Shown here: piece by piece, positions 20,812-31,099 of the stretch
How the letters are laid out: every line of letters starts with the position of its first letter
Numbering within the stretch: position 1 is the first letter of the stretch
Source of the DNA: Conidiobolus incongruus B7586
Taxonomy: Eukaryota > Entomophthoromycota > Entomophthoromycetes > Entomophthorales > Conidiobolaceae
Direction of reading: 5' to 3'
DNA: 32,848 bases
Assembly: GCA_000697335.1 (NCBI GenBank)
Contig: JNEM01015222.1
Location: forward strand, 1 to 32,848
Program-made: the position numbers and the translations under genes
The notes under the pieces: model-generated
Databases searched by the model: none
What the model was told of the DNA's origin: nothing
What the model saw: the letters and a program-made list of their open reading frames with translations, nothing else

Positions 20812-23580
20812 ATGCGCTCAGCAACTATTTTTAGCATTTTGATCATGTCACTGATGGCTAAACCTATTACTCATTCCGAGATAGGTGGTATCGTTCGGAG
20901 AGCGGTCGCCAAGGATAACGATGTAGTAGATGCCGATGTGAAGGTTCTAAGTAAGACTCATCAAACGAAGGGCGCTGCTTCGAAAGAAGATGGAAGCAAC
21001 GTGGTCGATGGTGATGTTAATATTCTTAACACTCGTCATGAAGCATCGGCTCCAAAATCAGGTAAGGACGTGGTTGATACCGATGTTAATATACTCTCCC
21101 AACACACTGGGTCAGGAAAATCGAAGGATGGAGATGATGTGGTAGGCCTTGGTGTGAATGTCCTTGATAAGGCTCATAATGATGGAAATCAATCTAGAAA
21201 GAAAGGAAATGACGTAGTTGGTGCTGATGTCAATTTACTCTCTCAACACAATGGAAGTAAGAAATCGAAGGATGGAGATGAAGTAGTTGACCTTGGTGTG
21301 AATGTCCTCGACAAGACTCATACTGATGGAAATCAATCTGGAAAGAAAGGAAATGATGTAGTTGGTGCTGATGTCAATTTACTCTCTCAACGCAGTGGAA
21401 GTCAGAAATCCAAGGATGGCAGTGAAGTAGTTGATCTTGGTGTGAATGTCCTTGATAAGACTCATAATGATGGAAATCAATCTGGAAAGAAAGGAAATGA
21501 CGTAGTTGGTGCTGATGTCAATTTACTCTCTCAACACAATGGAAGCAAGGAATCGAAGGATGGAGATGAAGTAGTTGACCTTGGTGTGAATGTCCTTGAT
21601 AAGACTCATACTGATGGAAATCAAGCTAGAAAGAAAGGAAATGACGTAGTTGGTGCTGATGTCAATTTACTCTCTCAACGCAGTGGAAGTCAGAAATCGA
21701 AGAACGGCAATGAAGTAGTTGATCTTGGTGTGAATGTCCTTGATAAGACTCATAATGATGGAAATCAATCTGGAAAGAAAGGAAATGACGTAGTTGGTGC
21801 TGATGTCAATTTACTCTCTCAACACAATGGAAGCAAGGAATCGAAGGATGGAGATGAAGTAGTTGACCTTGGTGTGAATGTCCTTGATAAGACTCATACT
21901 GATGGAAATCAAGCTAGAAAGAAAGGAAATGACGTAGTTGGTGCTGATGTCAATTTACTCTCTCAACGCAGTGGAAGTCAGAAATCGAAGAACGGCAATG
22001 AAGTAGTTGATCTTGGTGTGAATGTCCTTGATAAGACTCATAATGATGGAAATCAATCTGGAAAGAAAGGAAATGACGTAGTTGGCGCTGATGTCAATTT
22101 ACTCTCTCAACACAATGGAAGCAAGAAATCGAAAGACGGAGATGATGTGGTAGATCTTGGTGTGAATGTCCTTGATAAGACTCATACTGATGGAAATCAA
22201 TCTAGAAAGAAAGGAAATGACGTAGTTGGCGCTGATGTCAATTTGCTCTCTCAACGCAGTGGAAGTCACAAACCCAAGGATGGCAGCGAAGTAGTTGACC
22301 TTGGTGTGAATGTCCTCGACAAGACTCACGCTAATAGAAATCAATCCGGAAAGAAAGGCAGTGAAGTAGTCGATGTTGGTGTTGATGTGCTTTCTCAACA
22401 TTCTGGAGGTCATCCTCCTAAAGGAGGCAATGATGCAGTTGGCTTAGATGTTAATGTCCTTGACAGAACTCGAAATAACGGACATGGCTCTGGTAGGAGT
22501 GATGACGATGCGGTTGATGTAGAAATTAACGTACTTCCTCAACACGCTGGAAATCATCAATCTAAAGGAAGCAAAGATGTAGTTGACATTGATGTTGATT
22601 TCACTGTGCTGGATAAAGACAGCAATCATGGAAACAAAAAGGATAACAAAGATGAAAAATTGGTTGGTATCGAATTGAGTGGTTCCAATAAAGATAAGAC
22701 CTCAAATACCAAACATAAGGTTAGTGGTATCAACCAGGGAGAAGTCGTGAAAGAAGTTGAGAAAGAAGTTCAACATGCTGTTAAAAAAGTTGAGAAAACT
22801 GTCAATGAAGTTGCCGATTCGGACTTATTGAAGGATCAAAATGACCAAGCTAAAGATAGGTCAGGTCATCATCAAAGTGGAAAAGACAGTCAAGATATCA
22901 ATGTCAACCTGGATCTTCTAGAAGATGGAGGACATGGTCCAAATCTTAGATCGAAGAAATCTCAAGGTAAAGGTAAAGGTAAAGATAAAGATGTTATTGA
23001 GGAAGTGGTTGACACTGTCGAAGATGCCATTGACAGTGATGGACCCAATGGTCATGGTGAGACCGGGAACAATAAAAATGGAGATAAAGCTGCTGTCGAT
23101 TTGGATACTAAAGTTTTAAGAGGAGACGATGTTGTTGATATCGATGTAAAAACTCATGGTAAGAAAGTCATTAAGACCGAAATTGAATTGGAATCCAATA
23201 ATAAGAATGCCAAAGGCAATCATGGTTCTCGCAATGATGGTCATGGTAGAAATGACAATGATGACGATGATGAAACTGATAATCAGAGTAATGATAATAA
23301 TGATACTAGCGTTAATGGAGGAGATAATGGCACCAGCGGCAATAATGGCTCTCACAATATCAAAAGCGATAATAACAATCATAGTAATGATGGATCAGAT
23401 AGCAACAGTGAAGATAACGTCAATGGCGGTACTGATGGATCTGAGATCAGTAATGGCGATAGTAGCAATAATGGTAATGATAGCAACCGCCGAAATGATC
23501 AAATTGCGGGTAATAATAAAAGTGGTAGCAAAAACCGTGGAGAAAGTAAATCAATTTCCAAGCCGAATCCATACAAATGA
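20812..23580 (+). CDS. Large secreted repeat protein with 24 V-V-x3-V-x-V-L motifs (G)
   Basis: A 922-residue protein in one exon, not recognised by family. It starts MRSATIFSILIMSL, with a signal peptide and an Arg-Arg at 29-30, like its relatives. From residue 37 to about 600 the motif D-V-V-(D/G)-x-(D/G)-V-x-(V/L)-L recurs about 24 times, in two alternating forms: GNDVVGADVNLLSQ and EVVDLGVNVLDKTH. Lys/Ser/Gly/Asn-rich linkers separate them. Eight pairs (residues 132-515) form an exact 48-residue array. Linkers such as NQSRKKG and NQSGKKG bring a Lys-Lys pair once per 48 residues. After the array come an EVVKEVEKEVQHAVKKVEK stretch that could form a helix, a few weaker V/I-x-D motifs, and a final 110 residues rich in Asn, Asp, Gly and Ser. 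No cysteine, no membrane anchor at the end. Regular short beta-prone segments suggest a repeat structure or processed peptides; neither is shown. Confidence 0.85.
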   Translation: MRSATIFSILIMSLMAKPITHSEIGGIVRRAVAKDNDVVDADVKVLSKTHQTKGAASKEDGSNVVDGDVNILNTRHEASAPKSGKDVVDTDVNILSQHTGSGKSKDGDDVVGLGVNVLDKAHNDGNQSRKKGNDVVGADVNLLSQHNGSKKSKDGDEVVDLGVNVLDKTHTDGNQSGKKGNDVVGADVNLLSQRSGSQKSKDGSEVVDLGVNVLDKTHNDGNQSGKKGNDVVGADVNLLSQHNGSKESKDGDEVVDLGVNVLDKTHTDGNQARKKGNDVVGADVNLLSQRSGSQKSKNGNEVVDLGVNVLDKTHNDGNQSGKKGNDVVGADVNLLSQHNGSKESKDGDEVVDLGVNVLDKTHTDGNQARKKGNDVVGADVNLLSQRSGSQKSKNGNEVVDLGVNVLDKTHNDGNQSGKKGNDVVGADVNLLSQHNGSKKSKDGDDVVDLGVNVLDKTHTDGNQSRKKGNDVVGADVNLLSQRSGSHKPKDGSEVVDLGVNVLDKTHANRNQSGKKGSEVVDVGVDVLSQHSGGHPPKGGNDAVGLDVNVLDRTRNNGHGSGRSDDDAVDVEINVLPQHAGNHQSKGSKDVVDIDVDFTVLDKDSNHGNKKDNKDEKLVGIELSGSNKDKTSNTKHKVSGINQGEVVKEVEKEVQHAVKKVEKTVNEVADSDLLKDQNDQAKDRSGHHQSGKDSQDINVNLDLLEDGGHGPNLRSKKSQGKGKGKDKDVIEEVVDTVEDAIDSDGPNGHGETGNNKNGDKAAVDLDTKVLRGDDVVDIDVKTHGKKVIKTEIELESNNKNAKGNHGSRNDGHGRNDNDDDDETDNQSNDNNDTSVNGGDNGTSGNNGSHNIKSDNNNHSNDGSDSNSEDNVNGGTDGSEISNGDSSNNGNDSNRRNDQIAGNNKSGSKNRGESKSISKPNPYK
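21205..22356 (+). repeat. 144-bp coding tandem array, eight units
   Basis: Eight contiguous units of exactly 144 bp (48 codons), starting at each GGAAATGACGTAGTTGG or its variant. Each unit encodes one GADVNLL module and one DLGVNVL module. Units alternate between a QHNGS and a QRSGS type, giving a 288-bp higher-order period. Units 3+4 (21493-21780) and 5+6 (21781-22068) are identical base for base. More diverged units flank the array on both sides. Confidence 0.92.
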
Positions 23581-23714
23581 AAAGGCAAAAAAGCAAGACG
23601 TTAATATCCTAAAGGGTTTCTATATTAATTTTATGAAATCATTATCATCCACATTTTATCATATAATGATTCAATAATCATATAATTTACCTACTCAATT
23701 AATAAACATATAAT

Positions 23715-23734
23715 GGGCCTACTCAAATCTGTCC
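23715..23734 (+). repeat. Left terminal inverted repeat of the Harbinger element
   Basis: Pairs with 26225-26244 at 18 of 20 positions. It is followed by a short direct repeat TGATTTTTC. Confidence 0.85.
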
Positions 23735-23901
23735 TGATTCCTGATTTTTCTGATTTTTCTGAAAAATGTTAAAAATGTACTCAAATGTGACCTAAAAAAA
23801 TTCACTGAATTTTTTTGATAATTAACTCTAAGTTTTCCTCTTCTCAAACTAAAAAATATATAATATTCATTAAAATCACCTCACAAGTTTTATTTTTTCC
23901 T

Positions 23902-24960
23902 ATGCTTAACACAAAAGAAATAGTAGAGTTCCTCATTACTTTTACTATAGTAAACTTTAATAAGAACTCAGATGATCCAGCAATTTTAAGATTATTATAT
24001 GAACTAAAAACCTCAAGATACATATCTCCACACTTGCTATACACATTATACTTGCTATAGTAGTCTATACATAAACTTCCTTCTGAAGAAAATGATTTCA
24101 AAAGATAGATAAGGATGCTAAAGGCTAAGTTTTTCTAACTTGCTGATATTTTACAGTCACATAAAAATTTCATTTCTTCTCATCAAGGAAAATATACACC
24201 TTTAGAAACTCAATTAGCAGTTACACTTTACTAACTAGGTTACAAAAAAGCATGTTTAAAAGATATAGCAGAAAAGTTCTAAATAGGAGAAGGAATTGTT
24301 ATTTTATATACTAAAAGAATAATATGTTTTATTAGAGAGAAACTAGATAATCAAATAGTTTGGTTAGAACATCATTATAATATAGAGGAAGCTTATTCAG
24401 AACAACTCTCCTTTAATAACTATACTGGTTATTTAAATGGTAGTTATATTATACTTGAAAATTAGCTTACATTTTATATTTAGTTATATTACAACAAAAA
24501 AAGCACACATAGCCTTTAATATATAGTTGTTATATTATCTTCAAATAAATTTATATATTTTAAGTTTAGGAAACCTAAATTATATTATAACTCTAGTATT
24601 TTAAAAACATTTAAATTATTCAATAAGTTAAATAAATACTTTAAACAAAGAGAATATATTCTTATAAATAATAATAAGTAATATAGTTGCTTCATACTTA
24701 AGTTAATTTATTATCAATAACAAATAAATGTTTTTATTTAATTTTTGTTTTTTATAGGTTATATTAATAATAAGTTTATAGTTACTTTATTTTAAAGAAA
24801 TTAGATTGAAGCTATTTTTTTCTCTATAAAGAAAAGAATAGAAAAATTCAATATTGTATATAATAAAAAGTAATCTGTAGTAAAAAAGAACTTTTAATAT
24901 CTAGAAAGCTATCTTTTTTTGTTTAAAGTTACTACCTTATTATATACAAAATACAAAAGC
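23902..24960 (+). pseudogene. Broken Harbinger-type DDE transposase
   Basis: Read mostly in one frame with several stops, the order of pieces fits the HARBI1-like transposase. An N-terminal part has LKTSRYISPHLLY and DFKRxIRMLKAKFFxLADI. Then come PLETQLAVTLY, LKDIAEKF and IGEGIVILYTKR, like the family's helix-turn-helix region. GYLNGSYIILEN corresponds to the family's G-F-I-D-G-(S/T)-x-I-x-L, so the first catalytic Asp reads Asn here. NKFIYFKFRKP, LFNKLNKYFKQREYILINNNK (family GD-x-A-Y) and FNIVYNKK with VVKKNF (family RV-x-V-E) follow. The second catalytic Asp is also replaced. The product would be inactive even without the stops. Confidence 0.72.
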
Positions 24961-25149
24961 TTATTAATTTGTTGTTACACTTATATATATAACTACTTTC
25001 CTTTACAACTTTATTTCTCTTAATGAATAAAACTACAATTTAAAAAAAGGAGTTGAAAAAGAAACTGGTGAAAATATTAATATTGACAACAATAAACAAG
25101 ATATAATCAACACACATAATAACTTTACTAAATTAAATAAATTACAAGT

Positions 25150-25935
25150 AGTAATCTTATCACAAACTAACACTTGGTTAACTATTTTAGATGTATTCTT
25201 TTGATTATATTTTGTTTTGTAATAAAAATCATATAAACTAACCACTTTTTTTAAAGTTCCTTTATATTAATTATAAGAGTTTTTCCATTAAAAATTGTTG
25301 TTGTTTTAATATTTATAAATAACATTTTTTTTGTAGTTGTTGTAACTTAATCTATTATCTTGAAATTTTATTTTGCTCCTGTATGTTTTTTTTGATAACC
25401 TCAAGAAAAAGGGAAAATTAGGTATTTTTTCTTCTTCTTTCATTGTTTCTTATGTTTCTAAAGTTTTTAATTAAAAAAAACAATGAAAGGTGAAAGCTAC
25501 TATTACTTTATTTTTTATCATCTAGGTAATCTAGTTCCTCATAGTGAAACTAGTTGTGTGATAAAAAAGCTATAGGAGCTATGTTAGAAGCTCTAAAAAC
25601 TAAATCATCTTGTGTTATAAGAGTATTAACTGTTGTAAACAAAGGGCCATTTCTACCACATTATTTACTTGTTAGAACTTGTTCAGCAGTTTTAAATTTG
25701 AGAATAAGAGTTCTTACATGATTAAATATTTTATCAAGCTTCTTTCTCAACTTTATATAATCTACTCTTTCTAAAACAAGAACAAACCTGCATATTTGAA
25801 AAGAAGTGTTTAACTTGTTAGAGCACCAGGATTCATAGTTTTCCTCTTGCCTCAACTAACTAAGTATAGCTTCTATCAAATGTGGTTTAAGGGAGTCTCT
25901 ATTGTTATTATCAGTATTAATAATAGATGACATAG
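25150..25935 (-). pseudogene. Broken second gene of the Harbinger element
   Basis: On the minus strand a frame starting MSSIINTDNNNRDSLKPH continues, after a stop, as LRQEENYESWCSNKL, then a helical basic segment VDYIKLRKKLDKIFNHVRT and LKFKTAEQVLTSK. Harbinger elements usually carry a second, divergent gene for a Myb/trihelix-like DNA-binding helper; position and a W-containing helical start fit this. Identity is inferred from context more than from sequence. Confidence 0.45.
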
Positions 25936-26112
25936 GAGAAAAAAACAGGATAAAGCTTAAAAGCAGTGTTCTTGCTAATAGATTTGTGTGGTATTCAGCA
26001 CAAAATAAAAGTTGTTTGATTAATATAGAATAAAGTCATACTGTTGTAAATTGCAATAATAAATCTTTAGCCTTATTTTTATATTTTATGGGAGAAAACT
26101 AGTGGGTTTTAT

Positions 26113-26160
26113 AAATTGAAAAAATTGGTAAGCTATTTTTTTAACCAATTTTTTCAATTT
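26113..26160. repeat. 17-bp perfect inverted repeat near the right end of the transposon
   Basis: AAATTGAAAAAATTGGT (26113-26129) and its exact complement (26144-26160) are separated by 14 nt. They could form a subterminal hairpin about 85 bp from the right end of the element. Confidence 0.8.
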
Positions 26161-26224
26161 TTTTGGCTGAGTAACTGATTTTGGTTTTGGAAAAAATTAG
26201 TCAAATTGAAAATTGGAAAAAGTG

Positions 26225-26244
26225 GGACAGATTTGAGTAAGCCT
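26225..26244 (-). repeat. Right terminal inverted repeat of the Harbinger element
   Basis: Complement of the left repeat with two mismatches, followed by the AAT target duplication. Confidence 0.85.
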
Positions 26245-26247
26245 AAT

Positions 26248-27121
26248 ATGATCAATTATATAATTAAAATTATAACTATGATTCATTTAGTATTTATCCT
26301 TAATGAAATTATCATCAATTATTATCTTTTTGGCAAATAGAATCCAATTGGATGAATCAACTATAGACTATGTAATAGTGAAAAATTATAATTCCAAATT
26401 AGTTCAATTTAAATTTCTAAAATATAAGTTTATAATTGATTTATTTAGCAAAAATTGAAGCTATAATAATTCTAAAGTGAAATAAAATTGATAAATTTAA
26501 CGCCAATTCATTATGTGAGTTTTACTTTTCATTGATACCTATGCCTCTTAATAATAATAATCTATTAAAAAGGATTAATTAAAATTAATCAATATGTTTG
26601 GTTAAATGAATCAAATTAATAAGATATTAAATGAGTTTTGAATTAATATATATTACCAAATTAATTAAAAATAAACTATAAAATTATAAAATATAAAATG
26701 TTAAATTAAACTTTGTTATATTTAAAATATAGAATAATATCATACAATATTGATAGAATAAAGATTGCCCCTTTCAACTCTATTGAATTCTCTTCAAATT
26801 TATTTAATATAGTCAATGAATTCAAAGCTATAAAAATATTTATTAAAAAAAGGAGAACTTTGATTAGTTAATAAAATCCAGTTTTTTATATTGTAAAATC
26901 AATTTAACAAAATATATAAATGCATTCAGTTCATAAATTGAAAAAAAAATTGGGAAAAAATATTAATTTATTTACATAATTTTTAAATTGAATAGAAATG
27001 ACATTTTAAATAATATAGACAGTAATTATTTGTTATTAGAGTTTATATACGAAGTTAGACAAAATGATTGAAAGTATTAAATTATTATTTATTAATTAAT
27101 TTGTATTTATTGTTTGTAAAA
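26248..27121. other. AT-rich spacer
   Basis: Non-coding in all frames. It leads into the broken relative at 27122. Confidence 0.5.
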
Positions 27122-27690
27122 ATTAGTAGAGCTACATTATTCTCTATTTTAATCGCTACTTTGATTGCTACCTCTGGATTCATTCGGAAAATGACCTCAC
27201 TCTCAGAGCACAAACTGAGGAGGACAATATATTTAAAGTTGATGCCGATGTCAGCAGTGGAAAAGGCCATAAACCTATACCAAAGCCTGTTCCCCAATAA
27301 CCTCATCCTCCTCATTACAATGAATGTGGATCAATTTGTCTAACAAAACAACTCCTTGCCAGTCTTAGCCTTATCTGCTTCGATAGTGAAGATGATGGAT
27401 TGATTAACGATGTAGTGGATATTATTAAGGCTCTTAATCTTGATCGCGTGGATAATGATAGTGCACATGATAAAATTTAATTTTTATTATATTAAAATTA
27501 TAATGTATTATTGTTTATTTTGAAATGGTTCAATTGATCTTAATATTGATTTACTCTATTCATCTTCTGAAGTTGATGCTGATGCTAATTTTGATATTGA
27601 TAAAGTAATTAAGAATTTGACATTTAACACTAAGATAAAGACGAGGATGAAAGTTATGGTCGTCACACAAAAGATTTATCATGAATGCTG
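27122..27690 (+). pseudogene. Broken plus-strand member of the secreted family (H)
   Basis: The start ISRATLFSILIATLIAT matches the signal peptides of copy C and the large repeat protein, with Ile where Met is expected. The same frame goes on to SLSEHKLRR, which lines up with the PSEHSLIRR propeptide end of copy C. In another frame follow EDNIFKVDADVSSGKGHKP, like the DVVDADVKVL motif of the repeat protein, then a stretch with three cysteines (YNECGSICLTKQLLAS, SLICFDSED), and DGLINDVVDIIKALNLD before a stop near 27480. Further pieces (IDLNIDLLYSSSEVDADAN; KDKDEDESYGRHTKD) extend to about 27690. Several frame changes make it non-functional as read. It is the rightmost relic of the cluster. 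Confidence 0.6.
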
Positions 27691-27699
27691 AATACAAAA

Positions 27700-27807
27700 T
27701 ACATCAATTTTATCTATTGAAATATCTCATTAGATCTTCTAACCATTACTTGGTTAATTTTATTAATGCGTTGTTGTTAATTATTAACCTTTATATTTAT
27801 TAATTAT

Positions 27808-27850
<43 letters not shown>

Positions 27851-30800
27851 ACATTTATTAAGGTATTTTATATGATATATATATTGAAAAACTATTAATT
27901 AATTAAAATATTGAATGATTGATAATCTCTTATTTTTATAATTATAATAAATGATAAAAATTAATATGATATAATGATCTTTGTCAAATTTAGTATTAAT
28001 AGGAGATTCTTTTAATTTTAGAATAATTGATAAGCACATTTCGTAAACAATACCCTAATCCAAGAAATATTATAATTATAATTTTATTCAATAACTACTA
28101 TCTCAAACCCTTAATATTATCTGAGTACCAAAACAAAGTAACATATTCAATCATTATAATAATATCAGTCTTCAATAGGGATGCAGTCAAAGAAACATAG
28201 TGAAAAAATTCAGCTGTATTTTTCACACAATCATTTTATATAATAATTTATAGTTAATAAAATATATGAGATTTTTTGAATTTGAAAATTAATTGAATTA
28301 ACACTCAAACAGATGAGATTAGACTAAATTTACTTTGATATCATAAATTTAATAATTTAACTAAATATTGATTAAATATATTTACTAATCAATTATAATA
28401 TTATTGAAAACTTGATATCCTTGCCCAATATATCAATTTGTATTTTTGCAGAGATATTATATCTTTTTAATATAAATACTATTGAACATTTAACCATATT
28501 TATACATTTATATAAATTCATTCACAATTATTCCATTTGTAGAACCTTAGATTATAAATATCATGACTATTTCAACTTGGATTATTGAAATATTGTCATA
28601 TCAAATATTTTAATATAATTGAAATAATCGGATAATATCGGTCCTCGAATAATTATAAATAACATATCTTATTAAATATATACTTCTGCATTATTGACCA
28701 TTGATTAAAATTTTATACAATATCTAGTTTCAATAATAATAGTTTAACCTTTCCATGTAATTAATAATAAATCTTTTTTGGAATTTTATACTAGTCACTA
28801 TTCATAATGCAATATCATTTTAATATACAATAATATATTAATTGATAATATTTATGATTATATATTGTTTTATAACATGTGAATTGCTATAAATCAAATC
28901 TAACTACTACTTGATTTCATATATAATAAATTCACAATCACTTATTCAAACTAATTAATGTTTTTATACAAATTACAAATATATCTAAGTAATGTACATA
29001 ATATAGAATTTTATATTATTCTCAATCAAAACTATTTTAATATCAAAAAATTGAAACACAATTTATTTCATTGACCAATATTGAAATTATCAATAATATA
29101 TTGATTTCAAGTATTCGTTTTGTAATTTAAACCAACCTTAGAGATAATAATAAATCTTCGCTTTCAACCAATAATTTATAGTAACTTTGAATATTATTCA
29201 CGACTAAAGTAGATTATATTATCAAGTCATTGATCATAAATTGAAACAATAATAAATATCGCTAAAGTACCTCTCTATATCATTTAAATTACCACATTTC
29301 AATTAAAATATTATTTAAATTGAATAGATAAATGAAGAATAATTATTAAATTCTTGAAAATATATAAAAATTTCAATTATTATGATATTTACTGAAATTA
29401 TACTTATTTAATTCTGTAATTCTTTATTATTTTTATTTCTTTAGATTATTTTGTTCTCATTAATTTACTTAAAAGTTCAATTAAGGTTAAAATTATAATT
29501 AAAAAGAATTAGTTCAAGTTTAATTTGAATCCCTAAAAAGTGGATGATTATCACTAATACAATATTGGACCAAGATAAATGGGTTGTGTTGAGTGTTCTT
29601 GATTATAAAGGATTACTTACTATAGTTGAACAGGCATAAAAATATAAGTCTAAATAAAATCAAGGATAAATCAAATCGTGAATTGGATGCTTTGTTTATC
29701 CTTATGGTTTCTGATATTCAGCAGGTCTTAGTTGTTTTTTGGATAATAGTGATAGAGAGTTACATAAAATATCCAATCAAAGAATTAAATAAAAGTCACA
29801 AACTGTTAAATCGAATAATTATTATATTTTTTGTTAAGCATTTGATATAAATGATAATACTGTAATATGAACTTTAAAAAACAAATAGAATATATCTCTT
29901 AGAAGGTTTCCTCTTCTATCTTTAAAGAAGAATTTAATTATCAATTATTAATTATTTGGATAAATTTAAAATATCTATAATTTTGATTAAAATTCATAAT
30001 TTAAACTATTTGCCATATTAGTTAGCATATAATATCAATCTGTTTTATATTTAAATATTTTATAATCAAGAATATATATATATATATATATATAATTGTA
30101 ATTGGATACATTACATTTTAAAAAATAATATATTTCGGCATTAGCTATTAAAAATATGATTTTATGAAATATATACTTAAATATTATATTTTGAATAGTT
30201 TTAATAGTTTATATTAGAGCAAATTATTCAAACAAGTAATATTTTACTTTAATATATGCGTTTAAACATATTTGAATTTCTTAAATATGGTGATTCCAAA
30301 TTCTTACTACATTAAATTTTTTGATTATCATGTCATATAAGTACCAAATATAACTTATATATTGGAATTCAATTTTCACCACAAATATGGATAATATAAT
30401 TAAAAATTTTGATGAATAAGATTTTATATACTTTAAAAATTAATCAAATTTTTTTGCCACACTTAAAAAATAATATCGCTAGTTAATTAATTGAAAAATG
30501 ATGATATCATTTGACTTTTCACTAAAAATATGATATCATTAAATTTTAAAATTTCATAAGCCATGCTTATCTAATTATTAATTAAGCCATTAATGAATTA
30601 ATATTAATAATATTGAATTCTCTACAAATCCTTTAAATTATTGTGAGTTTCAATATTATTTACTTTTTATATATAATAGTATTAAATATAATAAATTTAA
30701 TTAATTATCTGTAAAAAATATTTCAATAAATCATAATAAAATAATTATAAATTTTGATCATGCGAAAAATGAATTATCAATCATTCTCAAGTTAACAAAT

Positions 30801-31099
30801 CATTGCTGAACCCTTTTTTAATCTTCTAATATTGACATTTATAAATTGGAACTCTTGTAACACATATTATAATATAGGATTAGCAATATATTAACCGATA
30901 CACTTAATTCAGTTTATATCACAGAGAATTGAACATAATACATTCGTTAAATCGTTAATATTATTAATATCGCATCTGAACTAATTTTATATTTTTCTTA
31001 AAGTCACAATTTGGAACTATTTAATTGTATAGTATTTAAAGAACTAAGCTATAAAAAAAGGAAAGCAGTTTATTGACAGAAAATTTAAGTTTCTTCATA
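27700..31099. other. Long AT-rich intergenic region with microsatellites
   Basis: About 3.4 kb with no gene I can support. It holds a (CA)n(TA)n run at 27806-27851 and a TA run at 30071-30094. A slightly less AT-rich patch at 29520-29850 has short open pieces in three frames, which I could not assign. Confidence 0.5.
27806..27851. repeat. Compound CA/TA microsatellite
   Basis: About nine CA followed by about twelve TA dinucleotides. Confidence 0.95.

Larger units (their letters stand above)
23715..26244. mobile_element. Decayed PIF/Harbinger DNA transposon
   Basis: A 2.53-kb element bounded by 20-bp terminal inverted repeats (GGGCCTACTCAAATCTGTCC at 23715-23734 and its complement at 26225-26244, 18 of 20 matching) and flanked by AAT on both sides (23712-23714, 26245-26247), as expected for the 3-bp duplication of this superfamily. 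It carries a broken DDE transposase on the plus strand and a second broken frame on the minus strand, the usual two-gene plan of Harbinger elements. It starts 134 bp after the stop of the repeat-protein gene. Many stops show it cannot move by itself. Base composition (T/A runs) differs from the neighbouring genes. Confidence 0.8.

Noticed and set aside
21205-22356. Regular repeats considered as a CRISPR-like or satellite array
   Set aside because: The 144-bp units have no unique spacers, keep one reading frame and form part of a 922-codon gene.
22099-23382. Minus-strand open frames inside the repeat-protein gene
   Set aside because: Antisense shadows of the repeat array and of the Asn/Asp-rich tail.
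29520-29850. Coding-like patch with short open pieces in three frames
   Set aside because: The pieces have no motif I recognise, and the patch is too short and too decayed to assign to a gene or an element.
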